Assembly (NCBI RefSeq): GCF_018502625.1
Contig: NZ_CP075566.1
Span: forward strand, 749,001 to 813,000
DNA length: 64,000 nt
Reading direction: 5' to 3'
DNA from: Pseudomonas hormoni
Lineage (GTDB): Bacteria; Pseudomonadota; Gammaproteobacteria; Pseudomonadales; Pseudomonadaceae
Below the pieces are notes generated by a model. It did no database searches and had not been told where the DNA came from. It was given only the letters and a program-made list of their open reading frames with translations. Below are positions 1 to 8,910 of the stretch, piece after piece (position 1 is the stretch's first letter; each line of letters starts with the position of its first letter). The translations under genes and the position numbers were made by a program.

Positions 1-120
1 GTGATCCCCAGTGAACACCTGGTGATCGTGCGCTACGGCGATGATCGCGACGGCAGCTATCGACACAACGAACTGCTCAAACGCGCGCGCATGGCATTCG
101 CCGGGAAGGTGCAGCCATGA
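1..120 (+). CDS. C-terminal fragment, probable beta-lactamase-family serine hydrolase
   Basis: The reading frame is open from base 1 to the TGA at 118-120 and gives the last 39 residues of a protein whose start lies outside the window. The segment IPSEHLVIVRYGDDRDG resembles the C-terminal strand region of class C beta-lactamase-like serine hydrolases (PF00144), where a hydrophobic strand follows an S-x-x-L-V pattern. No catalytic motif is present in this fragment, so the family call is an inference. Its stop codon overlaps the next start (ATGA), so the two genes are translationally coupled. Confidence 0.45.
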   Translation: MIPSEHLVIVRYGDDRDGSYRHNELLKRARMAFAGKVQP

Positions 121-446
121 ATCGCCGCAGTTTTGTCCGCCGCCGACCGTTCAGCACGCTGTGGTTGATCCTGCTGATCGCCTTGCTCGGCTGGATCTGG
201 CAAGAGCGCGTGGCGCTGTGGGCGTTCCCGGACATCATCAGCGCCTACACCGCCAAGGAATACTGTTCGTGCCGGTATGTGATGAATAACGACGTTGAGT
301 ATTGCCGTGGCTATGTAAAGCAGTGGTTGCCTTTCAGCGCCTTTGCCGATGATCCCGTCAGCAAACAGGTGATGGTCAGCGGCATGGGCCGCAGCAACAG
401 CGCCATGTGGATCGGCGAACGCCAAGGCTGCCGTCTGACTCCTTAA
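117..446 (+). CDS. Small cysteine-containing membrane-anchored hypothetical protein
   Basis: This is a 109-residue protein I do not recognise by function. It has a basic N-terminus, one hydrophobic segment at about residues 14-33 and a short C-terminal domain expected outside the membrane. That domain carries a cysteine cluster (YCSCRYVMNNDVEYC) and a further Cys near the end. It starts inside the stop codon of the preceding hydrolase-like gene (ATGA overlap), so it is probably a co-translated partner. The gene is followed directly by a REP doublet, which marks the end of the unit. Confidence 0.6.
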   Translation: MNRRSFVRRRPFSTLWLILLIALLGWIWQERVALWAFPDIISAYTAKEYCSCRYVMNNDVEYCRGYVKQWLPFSAFADDPVSKQVMVSGMGRSNSAMWIGERQGCRLTP

Positions 447-460
447 CGGCGGCGATGCTC

Positions 461-587
461 TTTGTGGCGAGGGAGCTTGCTCCCGCTCGGCTGCGCAGCA
501 GTCGTAAAACCCGACAACTCGGTCTGACTGATGAATCGAATGGGGCCGCTTCGCGACCCAACGGGAGCAAGCTCCCTCGCCACAAAG
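461..587. repeat. REP doublet (GTGGCGAGGGAGC class)
   Basis: Two inverted copies of a REP hairpin of the type GTGGCGAGGGAGCTTGCTCC flank a short unique spacer with secondary arms (CTGCGCAGCAG; GGCCGCTTCGCGACC). The same doublet recurs at 7309, 9894, 14252, 32269, 41751 and 51901. It lies between two co-directional genes. Confidence 0.9.
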
Positions 588-669
588 GCTCGGTGTCGGT
601 GATGGACAGTTTGCATCTGGCTCGCGGGCGGTTAAGGTTCGTGCAGGTTTATTTTCAGCACGAGTCTTT

Positions 670-1260
670 ATGTTCAAGCGGTTCCTTATCCAAACCCTCG
701 CCTTTGTGCTGCTGACCGGCATCACATTATCGGCCCAGGCCAATTGGTACCTGGACGGCGAGTCTTCGCGGCTGTCGTTCGTCAGCACCAAAAACGCCAA
801 CATTTCCGAGGTGCAGCGCTTTCTGGTGCTGCACGGCAAGGTCAGCCCCAAAGGCCTGGCCGAGGTGGAAGTCGAGCTGGAATCGGTGAACAGCGGCATC
901 CCCTTGCGTGACGAACGCATGCGCAAGGAGTTGTTCGAGATCCAGACCTTCCCCGAAGCCTTGATCACCGCGCAGATTGATCTGCGCCCGATCAACGACC
1001 TCGCGCCCGGCGCGCAACTCGAATTGCGTCTGCCGGTGACCGTCAACCTCCATGGCAAACAACACGACTACAACGCCGAGCTGTTGGCGACCCGTCTCGA
1101 TGACCGGCGCTTTCAGGTGGTGACGCTCGAACCGCTGGTGATCAACGCCGCGGATTTCAACCTGGCTCCAGGGCTGGACAGTTTGCGCAAGGTCGCCGGT
1201 TTGTCGGCGATCAGTCTGTCGGTGCCGGTGGGTGCGGTACTGATTTTCACGGCGCGCTGA
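670..1260 (+). CDS. YceI-like periplasmic protein
   Basis: The 196-residue protein has a Sec signal peptide ending at about residue 24 (LSAQA-NW). The body resembles the YceI family (PF04264): it opens with WYLDGESSRLSFVSTKN, then has a lipocalin-like run of strands, a conserved R-D-E-R-M segment (LRDERMRKELFEIQTFP) and the strand PVTVNLHGKQHDY. YceI proteins are periplasmic beta-barrels that bind isoprenoid or amphiphilic ligands; the ligand here is unknown. It ends 1 bp before the phospholipase D-type gene, so the two are probably co-transcribed, which fits an envelope lipid context. Confidence 0.85.
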   Translation: MFKRFLIQTLAFVLLTGITLSAQANWYLDGESSRLSFVSTKNANISEVQRFLVLHGKVSPKGLAEVEVELESVNSGIPLRDERMRKELFEIQTFPEALITAQIDLRPINDLAPGAQLELRLPVTVNLHGKQHDYNAELLATRLDDRRFQVVTLEPLVINAADFNLAPGLDSLRKVAGLSAISLSVPVGAVLIFTAR

Positions 1261-1261
1261 C

Positions 1262-2419
1262 ATGGCCGGCGCGATTTTTCCCTGGCGTGAAGGCAACAGC
1301 TTCGAGCTGCTGATCGACGGTCCGCAGTTTTTCCCGCGCATGTTGGTCGCCATCGCTCGCGCTGAAGAACAAGTCGAACTGGAGCTGTATCTGGTGGAGG
1401 CGGGCGCCTGTGCCGAAGCCATGGTTCAGGCATTGGTCCAGGCCGCCGAGCGCGGCGTGCGGGTGCGCTGCCTGTTTGATGATTACGGCAGCCTCGCGTT
1501 TACCCTGACCTTACGCCAGCGGCTGATGGCGGCGGGCGTGGAGCTGCGTTTCTACAATCGCCTGAGCTGGCGGCGCTGGGTCGGCAATTTCTATCGCGAT
1601 CATCGCAAGCTGTTGCTGGTCGATCAGAGCCTGGCGGTAGTGGGCGGCACCGGTGTCACCGATGAGTTCTGGACGCCGGGCGAAGACACCAGCGAATGGC
1701 ATGAAGTGATGGTGGAAATCACCGGCCCCCTGGTCATCGACTGGCAGTTGCTGTTCGACCGCCAATGGATCGCCAACCGTCATCGGCGTGCCTGGAAACC
1801 TGCCTCGCATTTCGGCTTGCCGAGATTGCCGCGCGTACCGTCCACAGGCGAGGGCATGGGCCGTGTGGCGTATGCCGACGCCCGCCAGCACCGCGACATC
1901 CTGCAGTCACTGGTTCGCGCGTTGAACAGTGGCCAGAAGCGAATCTGGCTGGCCACGCCGTATTTTCTGCCCACCTGGAAAGTCCGCCGCTCGTTGCGCC
2001 GGGCCGCCGGTCGAGGCGTTGATGTGCGTCTGCTGCTGACCGGGCCGCGTACCGATCACCCGTCGGTGCGCTACGCCGGGCATCGCTACTACCCGCGACT
2101 GCTCAAGGCAGGGGTGAAGATCTTCGAATACCAGCCGTGTTTCCTGCACCTGAAAATGGTGCTGGTCGATGACTGGGTGAGCATTGGTTCGTGCAACTTC
2201 GATCACTGGAATTTGCGTTTCAACCTGGAAGCCAACCTTGAAGCACTGGACCCCGGGTTGACGCGGGCGGTGGCGGCGAGTTTCGAGCGGGACTTTGCGT
2301 TGAGCCAGGAGGTGAGCCTGGAGGCATGGCAACGCCGACCGCTGTGGCGACGAGTCAAGCAAAGGATTTGGGGATGGGTGGATCGGTTGGTGGTGAATCT
2401 GCTGGATCGACGCGGATAG
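1262..2419 (+). CDS. clsB: Phospholipase D-family protein, cardiolipin synthase B-like
   Basis: The 385-residue protein carries two HKD phospholipase D motifs: H114-x-K116-x4-D121 (HRKLLLVDQSLAVVGG) and a second near residue 300 (HLKMVLVDDWVSIGSCNFD). This size and arrangement, with no N-terminal membrane segments, match ClsB/YbhO-type cardiolipin synthases, which condense phosphatidylglycerol with another phospholipid at the inner membrane. It begins directly after the YceI-like gene. The phospholipase D assignment is firm; the exact substrate is inferred, and a related transphosphatidylase is possible. Confidence 0.85.
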   Translation: MAGAIFPWREGNSFELLIDGPQFFPRMLVAIARAEEQVELELYLVEAGACAEAMVQALVQAAERGVRVRCLFDDYGSLAFTLTLRQRLMAAGVELRFYNRLSWRRWVGNFYRDHRKLLLVDQSLAVVGGTGVTDEFWTPGEDTSEWHEVMVEITGPLVIDWQLLFDRQWIANRHRRAWKPASHFGLPRLPRVPSTGEGMGRVAYADARQHRDILQSLVRALNSGQKRIWLATPYFLPTWKVRRSLRRAAGRGVDVRLLLTGPRTDHPSVRYAGHRYYPRLLKAGVKIFEYQPCFLHLKMVLVDDWVSIGSCNFDHWNLRFNLEANLEALDPGLTRAVAASFERDFALSQEVSLEAWQRRPLWRRVKQRIWGWVDRLVVNLLDRRG

Positions 2420-2438
2420 TCATCCACGCCGCATACGC

Positions 2439-2532
2439 CTGTAGGAGCAAAGCTTGCTCGCGATAGCGGCGTTACATTCAATGAAGATGCTGAATGTTAT
2501 GGCCTCATCGCGAGCAAGCTCTGCTCCTACAG
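2439..2532. repeat. REP doublet (CTGTAGGAGC class)
   Basis: Outer arms CTGTAGGAGCAAAGCTTGCT and its inverse enclose a second inverted pair (ACATTCAA/TTGAATGT type). It sits between convergent genes clsB and bglX. Confidence 0.85.
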
Positions 2533-2575
2533 GGGTTAGTGTCGAGCACAAAAATTTGATGGCGACCCTAAACAT

Positions 2576-2667
2576 TGTGGGAGCGAGCCTGCTCGCGATG
2601 GCGGAGTAACATTCAACCAAGATGTTGAATGTTATGACCTCATCGCGAGCAGGCTCGCTCCCACAGG
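2576..2667. repeat. REP doublet (GTGGGAGCGAGC class)
   Basis: Outer arms GTGGGAGCGAGCCTGCTCGC and its inverse enclose an inner inverted repeat (AACATTCAA/TTGAATGTT). The inner part is nearly the same as in the neighbouring repeat at 2439-2532, although the outer arms belong to a different REP class. It probably forms the 3' end of the bglX transcript. Confidence 0.85.
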
Positions 2668-2687
2668 TTTTTGCGGTGTTTGAATAA

Positions 2688-4979
2688 TTACAGCAACTCA
2701 AAACTCTGCTGCGTCACGTCCTGGGAATCCAGGCCGATCTGCACATTGAACTTGCCTGGCTCTGCCACGTACTTGAGCTGGGCATTGAAGAACTTCAGGT
2801 CATCCTCGGTGATGGTGAAGTGCACGACTTTCTGTTCGCCGGCCTTGAGCATGACTTTCTGGAAGTTCTTCAGTTCCTTCAGCGGCCGGATCATCGAGCC
2901 GGTCACGTCCTGGATGTACAGCTGCACCACGGTTTCGCCGTCACGCTTGCCGGTGTTTTTCACCATGACGCTGGCGTCGAGCCTGCCGGTCTTGTTCAGC
3001 GTGGTCGATGACAACGCCATGTCGGTCAGGCTGAAATCGGTATAGCTCAGACCGAAGCCGAACGGGAACAGGGGGCCGGTGGTGTCATCGAAGTACTGCG
3101 AGGTGTAGTTGCCCGGTTTGCCCGGCGTGAACGGCCGGCCAATGCTCAGGTGGTTGTAGTAGGTCGGAATCTGGCCCACCGAACGCGGGAAGGTGATCGG
3201 CAGTTTGCCCGACGGGTTGTAGTCGCCGAACAGCACGTCGGCGATGGCGTTGCCGCCTTCGGTGCCGCTGAACCAGGTTTCCAGGATCGCGTCCGCCTGT
3301 TCCTTCTCCTGGAGAATCGACAGCGGCCGGCCGTTCATCAACACCAGCACCAGCGGTTTACCGGTGGCTTTCAAGGCGCGGATCAGCTCACGCTGGTTTT
3401 CCGGAATGTTCAGGTCGGTACGGCTCGACGATTCGTGGGACATGCCACGGGACTCGCCCACCGCTGCCACCACCACATCGGCATCCTTGGCGGCTTTCAC
3501 CGCTTCGTCGATCAGCACTTGCGCCGAACGCGGATCGTCCACCACTTCCGGGGCGTCGAAGTTAAGGAAGTTCAGGTAATCCAGCACCTTCTTGTCGCTG
3601 GTGATGTTGGCCCCACGGGCGTAGATCAGTGTTGCCTTGTCTGCCACGGCAGCGTTCATGCCGTCGAACAGCGTCACCGATTGCGCGGGTTTACCGGCAG
3701 CGGCCCAACTGCCCATCATGTCGATCGGCGCCTTGGCCAACGGACCGACCAGGGCGATTTTCGCGGTTTTCTTCAACGGCAGGGTTTCACCCTGGTTCTT
3801 CAGCAGCACCAAACTGCGGCGCGCAACGTCGCGGGCCTCGGCGCGGTGCAGGCGGCTGTCGGCGTAAGTGTCGGCCGGATCATCTTCAGCCTTGCCGATG
3901 CGCAGGTACGGGTCCTTGAACAGGCCCATGTCGTACTTGGCGGCCAGCACTTCACGCACGGCGTTGTCGATGTCGCTTTGCTCGATCTCACCGGCCTTCA
4001 ACAGCCCCGGCAGTTCCTTGCCGTACAGGGTGTCGTTCATGCTCATGTCGATGCCAGCCTTGATCGCCAGCTTCGCGGCTTCGCGACCGTCAGCGGCAAC
4101 GCCGTGCTTGATCAGCTCGAAAATCGCCCCGTGGTCGCTGACCGCCAGGCCCTTGAAGCCCCATTCCTTGCGCAGCAAGTCATTCATCAGCCAGGTGTTG
4201 GCGGTGGCCGGCACGCCGTTGATCGAGTTCAACGCAACCATGACGCCGCCAGCACCGGCGTCAATCGCGGCGCGGTACGGTGGCAGGTAGTCCTGGTACA
4301 TCTTGACCGGGCTCATGTCGACGACGTTGTAGTCGCGACCACCCTCGACCGCGCCGTACAAGGCAAAGTGCTTGACGCTGGCCATGATGCTGTCGGCCGC
4401 GTTCGCGCCAGTGCCCTGGAAGGCCTTGACCATCACGCCGGCAATGCGCGACACCAGATAGGTGTCTTCGCCGAAGCCTTCGGAAGTCCGGCCCCAACGC
4501 GGGTCGCGGGAGATGTCGACCATCGGCGCGAAGGTGATGTCGAGGCTGTCCGCCGCGGCTTCCTTGGCGGCGATGCGCCCGGACAGGCCAATGGCGTCCA
4601 TGTCCCAGCTCGACGCCAGCGCAATAGGGATCGGGAAAATGGTGCGGTGGCCGTGGATCACGTCATAGGCGAAGAACATCGGGATCTTCAACCGGCTGCG
4701 CATGGCCGCGTCCTGCATCGGACGGTTTTCCGGGCGAGTGATCGAGTTGAACGTACCGCCGATGTTGCCGGCTGCGATTTCCTTGCGGATCAGCTCCCGG
4801 GGCATTTCCGGGCCGATGCTGATCAGGCGCAACTGGCCGATTTTTTCATCGAGGGTCATCTGCTTCATCAGGTTGCTGATGAAAGCGTCCTTGTTCTCCA
4901 GAGGTGCGGGCGTCGTGGCGGCCAATACGGTATGACTGGCCAGGCTGACGAACAGGCCCAGCAAACACAGCTTCTTCAT
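2688..4979 (-). CDS. bglX: Periplasmic beta-glucosidase, glycoside hydrolase family 3
   Basis: The 763-residue enzyme releases glucose from the non-reducing ends of beta-glucosides in the periplasm. A signal peptide (MKKLCLLGLFVSLASHTVLA) is followed by the GH3 N-terminal barrel, including FGEDTYLVSRIAGVMVKAFQG and KHFALYG; the nucleophile Asp lies in KGLAVSDHGA. Then come the GH3 C-terminal domain (LVLVLMNGRPLSI, ETWFSGTEGG) and a C-terminal fibronectin type III-like domain (FPFGFGLSYTDF onward). The length equals that of E. coli BglX. It is monocistronic and divergent from the lemA-like gene. Confidence 0.95.
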   Translation of the reverse strand: MKKLCLLGLFVSLASHTVLAATTPAPLENKDAFISNLMKQMTLDEKIGQLRLISIGPEMPRELIRKEIAAGNIGGTFNSITRPENRPMQDAAMRSRLKIPMFFAYDVIHGHRTIFPIPIALASSWDMDAIGLSGRIAAKEAAADSLDITFAPMVDISRDPRWGRTSEGFGEDTYLVSRIAGVMVKAFQGTGANAADSIMASVKHFALYGAVEGGRDYNVVDMSPVKMYQDYLPPYRAAIDAGAGGVMVALNSINGVPATANTWLMNDLLRKEWGFKGLAVSDHGAIFELIKHGVAADGREAAKLAIKAGIDMSMNDTLYGKELPGLLKAGEIEQSDIDNAVREVLAAKYDMGLFKDPYLRIGKAEDDPADTYADSRLHRAEARDVARRSLVLLKNQGETLPLKKTAKIALVGPLAKAPIDMMGSWAAAGKPAQSVTLFDGMNAAVADKATLIYARGANITSDKKVLDYLNFLNFDAPEVVDDPRSAQVLIDEAVKAAKDADVVVAAVGESRGMSHESSSRTDLNIPENQRELIRALKATGKPLVLVLMNGRPLSILQEKEQADAILETWFSGTEGGNAIADVLFGDYNPSGKLPITFPRSVGQIPTYYNHLSIGRPFTPGKPGNYTSQYFDDTTGPLFPFGFGLSYTDFSLTDMALSSTTLNKTGRLDASVMVKNTGKRDGETVVQLYIQDVTGSMIRPLKELKNFQKVMLKAGEQKVVHFTITEDDLKFFNAQLKYVAEPGKFNVQIGLDSQDVTQQSFELL

Positions 4980-5217
4980 GAATGGTTTTCTCTAAAGCCT
5001 AAACGGCAGGGAATACGCGCCGGTCAGCCAAAATTTAGGGAGCGACTATTGTTGTTCAGGTAAATGCAGCACACTTCTGCGTGTTTTTTGCGCTGGGGCA
5101 TCTTTTAGCCCATTGGCTCGATGCAATCCAGTGGCGGCGGCAGATTATGCCCCAAGAGGCCGCTCAGAAGGTCGCTGGTTGTTTTTTCAACGGAATGTGC
5201 AAGGGAGCGTCAACCAG

Positions 5218-5826
5218 ATGAATGCAAGACACCACACTCGGTCGAGCCTGCGCGTCGCAGCCTTGATGTTGCTGACCACGTTGCTGGCCGGTTGCGGCAT
5301 CAACAACATTCCGACCCTCGACGAACAGGCCAAGGCGGCCTGGGGCCAGGTGCAGAACCAGTACCAGCGCCGCGCCGACCTGATCCCCAATCTGGTGGAA
5401 ACCGTCAAGGGTTACGCAAAACACGAAGAAGAAACCCTGACCGCGGTGATCGAAGCCCGGGCCAAGGCCACTTCGATCCAGGTGGATGCCAGCACTCTCG
5501 ACAATCCCGAGAAACTCAAGCAGTTCCAGCAAGCGCAGGATCAGCTGACCGGTGCCTTGAGTCGTTTGATGGTGGTCTCCGAGCGCTATCCGGACCTCAA
5601 GGCCAACCAGAATTTCCTGGCGTTGCAATCGCAGCTGGAAGGCACCGAGAATCGCATCGCCGTGGCGCGTCGTGATTTCATCCTCGCGGTGCAGAAGTAC
5701 AACACCGAAATCCGTACCTTCCCGGGGCGCTTGTGGCACACCGTGATGTACAGCGATCTGCCGATTCGTGAAACCTTCGAAGCCACCAGCCCCGGCGCCG
5801 AGAAAGCGCCTGAAGTGAAATTCTGA
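5218..5826 (+). CDS. LemA family lipoprotein
   Basis: The 202-residue protein starts at ATG 5218, which has a good ribosome binding site (AAGGGAGC) just upstream; a longer in-frame extension lacks one. A lipobox (LLAGC) ends the signal sequence, so it should be a lipoprotein. The LemA family (PF04011) hallmarks NQYQRRADLIPNLVETVKGY and a long alpha-helical body follow. Its function is not established; LemA proteins are regularly encoded beside TPM-domain proteins, as here, and are thought to work with them at the envelope. The next two genes complete that conserved trio. Confidence 0.92.
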   Translation: MNARHHTRSSLRVAALMLLTTLLAGCGINNIPTLDEQAKAAWGQVQNQYQRRADLIPNLVETVKGYAKHEEETLTAVIEARAKATSIQVDASTLDNPEKLKQFQQAQDQLTGALSRLMVVSERYPDLKANQNFLALQSQLEGTENRIAVARRDFILAVQKYNTEIRTFPGRLWHTVMYSDLPIRETFEATSPGAEKAPEVKF

Positions 5827-5860
5827 CCGGCTTGAAGCATTACCACGGATGAGGTTGCCA

Positions 5861-6643
5861 ATGCGCGTGTTGAAAGTGGGCCTGGTGCTGTTGCTCTGGG
5901 TGTTTGCCCTGACGGCCCGGGCCGAGCTGAAGTTTCCGGAGCTGACCGGGCGGGTGGTGGACAACGCCCAGTTGATTGAACCCTCGGTGCGCGAGCAGTT
6001 GACGCAACAGCTCAACGCCCACGAAAAAGCCACTGGTGAACAACTGGTGGTGGTGACGTTGCCGGACCTGCAGGGCACTGACATTGCAGACTTCGGTTAT
6101 CAGCTCGGTCGCCACTGGGGCATCGGGCAGAAGGACAAGAACAACGGCGCGCTGCTGATCGTCGCGCGCGATGAGCGCAGGTTGCGGATCGAAGTCGGTT
6201 ATGGCCTGGAAGATCGCCTGACCGATGCGCAGAGTTCGGTGATCATCAACCAAGTGATCACCCCGGCGTTCAAGACCGGCAACTTCAGCAAAGGCATCAG
6301 CGACGGGGTCGCGGCGATGCTGGTGGTGTTGGGCGGCAGTCCGCTGGATGAACCGTCGACGGTGTACGACTCCGGCGGCAATCAGGAGAGTGACTTCGTT
6401 TCGCGGCATCCCGGGGTGTTTGTGTTCCTGGTGTTGCTGTTCATTCTGACGATATTCGTCTTGCAGATGTTCGGGATTTTGCCCGCCGGCCGAGGCGGCT
6501 CGGGCGGTTCCAGTGGTGGTTTCGGCGGTGGAGGTTTTGGGGGGCGGCGGTGGAGGCGGGGGCTTCAGTGGCGGCGGTGGCAGTTTTGGTGGCGGCGGTT
6601 CGTCGGGCGGCTGGTGATAACAATAATGAACGAGCACTTTTAG
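5861..6643 (+). CDS. TPM-domain membrane protein with an apparent C-terminal frameshift
   Basis: The start is ATG 5861. A signal peptide ends near ARA, a TPM domain follows (about residues 20-150, with LTGRVVDNAQLI and GYGLEDRLTD), then a membrane segment (VFVFLVLLFILTIFVLQMFG). The family normally ends in a long Gly/Ser-rich tail closing with GGW. Here the frame leaves that tail at a run of six Gs (6539-6544) and becomes Arg/Trp-rich, stopping at 6643. With five Gs the frame would read an unbroken Gly/Ser tail ending SSGGW at the TGA at 6615-6617. The lesion is a one-base sequencing error or a real slippage mutation. Probably co-transcribed with lemA. Confidence 0.85.
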   Translation: MRVLKVGLVLLLWVFALTARAELKFPELTGRVVDNAQLIEPSVREQLTQQLNAHEKATGEQLVVVTLPDLQGTDIADFGYQLGRHWGIGQKDKNNGALLIVARDERRLRIEVGYGLEDRLTDAQSSVIINQVITPAFKTGNFSKGISDGVAAMLVVLGGSPLDEPSTVYDSGGNQESDFVSRHPGVFVFLVLLFILTIFVLQMFGILPAGRGGSGGSSGGFGGGGFGGRRWRRGLQWRRWQFWWRRFVGRLVITIMNEHF

Positions 6644-6645
6644 AC

Positions 6646-7263
6646 ATGGCATTACTGACTGAACACGAACAACGCAAAGTCGCCGAGGCAATCGCCCGGG
6701 TCGAGCGCGACACCGACGCCGAACTGGTGACCGTGCTCGCGGCCCGCGCGGACGACTATGCGTACATCCCGCTGCTGTGGGCCAGTTTGCTGGCGCTGGT
6801 GGTGCCGGGTGTCGTGCATTACCTGACCGGCTGGCTGACCATGCACAGCCTGCTGCTGGTGCAATGGCTCACCTTCATCGTGTTGTGCCTGGTATTCCGG
6901 ATTCCTAAAGTCACCACGCACCTGATCCCGCGCTCGGTGCGTCACTGGCGCGCCTCGAACCTGGCGCGTCGGCAGTTTCTGGAGCAGAACCTGCACCACA
7001 CCGTGGGCAGCACCGGCATGCTGATTTTCGTCTGCGAGGCCGAGCGTTATGTGGAAATTCTGGTGGACGAAGGGATTTCCAAACGGCTGGACAACAAGAA
7101 CTGGGACGCCATTGTTGCGGCGTTCACCCAGCAGGTGAAGCAGGGGCAGACGTTGCAGGGGTTTGTGACGTGCGTCGAGGCGTGCGGCGAGTTGCTCAAG
7201 GTGCATGTGCCAGTGACGCATGTGAGGAATGAGTTGCCGAATCGGTTGGTGGTGTTGGGCTGA
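6646..7263 (+). CDS. TPM-domain membrane protein, third gene of the LemA cluster
   Basis: The 205-residue protein starts at ATG 6646 (MALLTEHEQ). It has an N-terminal part of a TPM-like fold (EAIARVERDTDAELVTVLAA), two hydrophobic segments at about residues 38-85, and a second TPM-like half (AERYVEILVDEGISKRLDNKNW). It has no signal peptide, unlike the preceding TPM protein. Position and family suggest it belongs to a LemA/TPM envelope complex of unknown function. It lies 28 bp after the restored end of the previous TPM gene. Confidence 0.85.
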   Translation: MALLTEHEQRKVAEAIARVERDTDAELVTVLAARADDYAYIPLLWASLLALVVPGVVHYLTGWLTMHSLLLVQWLTFIVLCLVFRIPKVTTHLIPRSVRHWRASNLARRQFLEQNLHHTVGSTGMLIFVCEAERYVEILVDEGISKRLDNKNWDAIVAAFTQQVKQGQTLQGFVTCVEACGELLKVHVPVTHVRNELPNRLVVLG

Positions 7264-7308
7264 TTCAACCTTCTGGAATTGATACACCTTCTGTGGGCGA
7301 GAGGGCTT

Positions 7309-7442
7309 TTGTGGCGAGGGAGCTTGCTCCCGCTCGGCTGCGAAGCAGCCGCAAAGCAGGCAACCGCGTTTTTCTGAATGACTGCATTGGCTGGTTTTGG
7401 GACCGCTTCGCGCTCCAGCGGGAGCAAGCTCCCTCGCCACAG
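7309..7442. repeat. REP doublet (GTGGCGAGGGAGC class)
   Basis: Inverted arms GTGGCGAGGGAGCTTGCTCC lie at both ends with CTGCGAAGCAG and CCGCTTCGCG secondary elements. It closes the lemA/TPM unit. Confidence 0.9.
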
Positions 7443-7558
7443 AGAACTCACACGTCTCAGGATTCTCACCGTTCGGTAAATAACTGCGTGTCCCGGACGA
7501 CCATCCCCCCTAAAATACCCGCCATTCCCGATTCGCTCCGCCCGAGGCCGTTTTTTCC

Positions 7559-8773
7559 ATGTCCGTCACCGCCACTCCCGCCAGCCTCGCGCCGGATCAC
7601 CACGCCCAGTTCATCGACCTGCTGCAAACCAGCCTCGACGCCAACGCCTTCATCAAACTGGTGCTGGCCAAGTACGTCGGCACCGAAGCGGATCTGCAGC
7701 GGCTGATCATCAAGCAGCTGACCGTCAAGGATCAGCCTTGCCTGTCCTTCGTCTACCGCTACAAGACGCGCGATATCACCAAGAACCTGCCGCTGGCCGA
7801 GGGCGTGGCAACGATCGCCGCGTTGTTGCCGGCTTCGTTCAAAAATGCGCATTTGTTGTCGCTGACTGATGAAGCCCAGCTCGAATACAGCAAAAAGGGC
7901 AAGTCTTCGCTGTTCAAGAGCAAACCTCAGCAATTGCGTGAAGTGCCGTCCGCCGAGCACAACCGCGAGAAGAATCGCTTCCTCGACCTGAGTCGTCCGT
8001 TCCTCGCCGACCTTGGTGTCACGAACAGCAAGCACGAGCTTATCCCGGCGATGTCGCGCAAGTGGAAGCAGATCAACAAATTCATCGAAGTCTTCAGCCA
8101 TGCGCTGACCACCTCGCCGCTGGCGCTGGACAAACCGGTGCGGGTCGCGGATTTCGGTTCGGGCAAGGGCTACCTGACGTTCGCGATCCACGATTACCTG
8201 CGCAACACCTTGAACGCCGAAGGCGAAGTGACCGGCGTCGAGCTGCGTGAAGACATGGTCACCCTGTGCAACGCCGCCGCCGCGAAGCTGGAACATCCGG
8301 GCCTGGTGTTCAAGTGCGGTGACGTGCGCAGCGTGGCGCCGAGCGAGCTGGACGTGATGATCGCGTTGCACGCCTGCGACATTGCCACGGACTATGCGAT
8401 CCACACAGGCATCCGCTCCGGCGCGTCGATCATCATGTGCTCGCCGTGCTGCCACAAGCAGATCCGCCTGCAAATCCAGAGCCCGGCACTGCTCAAACCG
8501 ATGCTGCAATACGGTTTGCATCTGGGGCAGCAAGCGGAAATGGTCACCGACAGTTTGCGTGCGTTGTTCCTCGAAGCCTGCGGTTATGAAACCAAGGTGT
8601 TCGAGTTCATCTCACTGGACCACACCAACAAGAACAAGATGATCCTGGCGGTCAAGCGCGCCGAGCCGGTGGACCCGGCCCAGCTGTTGGTGAAGATTCA
8701 GGAGCTGAAGGATTTCTATCGGATTACCGAGCACTGCCTCGAAACCTTGCTGCGAGCCGACGGTTACCTCTAA
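7559..8773 (+). CDS. Class I SAM-dependent methyltransferase, Methyltransf_32 type
   Basis: The 404-residue protein has an N-terminal region without a recognisable domain and a C-terminal methyltransferase domain from about residue 190. The SAM-binding loop is RVADFGSGKGYLTFAIHDYL. An acidic residue follows in VTGVELREDMV, and ALHACDIATDYAI and the distinctive SPCCHKQIR follow. This C-C-H motif after the SAM site is typical of the PF13679 group, some of which act on tRNA or small molecules; the substrate cannot be read here. The gene stands alone between two REP elements. Confidence 0.8.
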   Translation: MSVTATPASLAPDHHAQFIDLLQTSLDANAFIKLVLAKYVGTEADLQRLIIKQLTVKDQPCLSFVYRYKTRDITKNLPLAEGVATIAALLPASFKNAHLLSLTDEAQLEYSKKGKSSLFKSKPQQLREVPSAEHNREKNRFLDLSRPFLADLGVTNSKHELIPAMSRKWKQINKFIEVFSHALTTSPLALDKPVRVADFGSGKGYLTFAIHDYLRNTLNAEGEVTGVELREDMVTLCNAAAAKLEHPGLVFKCGDVRSVAPSELDVMIALHACDIATDYAIHTGIRSGASIIMCSPCCHKQIRLQIQSPALLKPMLQYGLHLGQQAEMVTDSLRALFLEACGYETKVFEFISLDHTNKNKMILAVKRAEPVDPAQLLVKIQELKDFYRITEHCLETLLRADGYL

Positions 8774-8784
8774 AACACCGCAAT

Positions 8785-8855
8785 CCTGTAGGAGCCAGGC
8801 TTGCCGGCGAAGACGTCCTCACGATCGCCTTCGCCGGCAAGCCTGGCTCCTACAG
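8785..8855. repeat. REP hairpin (CTGTAGGAGCCAGGC class)
   Basis: The arms CTGTAGGAGCCAGGCTTGCC and its inverse are separated by a short spacer. It lies between the convergent methyltransferase and DMT transporter genes and probably serves both transcript ends. Confidence 0.85.
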
Positions 8856-8910
8856 GGTCATGCGGTGGCAATGCGTTCGTGTTTGGCCAGGGTCATGCGG
8901 TGGCAATGCG
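8853..8910. repeat. Direct repeat across the 3' end of the DMT transporter gene
   Basis: A 23-bp sequence beginning CAGGGTCATGCGGTGGCAAT occurs at 8853-8875 and again at 8888-8910, a 35-bp period. The second copy contains the stop codon and last codons of the DMT transporter gene, so the first is a duplicated copy of that gene end joined to the REP hairpin. Confidence 0.85.

Noticed and set aside
57..1058. 333-codon minus-strand frame across the first kilobase
   Set aside because: It runs through a REP doublet and opposite two plausible genes, and has no recognisable domain.
3150..5063. Long open frame opposite bglX
   Set aside because: It is antisense to a clear GH3 enzyme with intact signal peptide and motifs; high G+C coding often opens the opposite frame.
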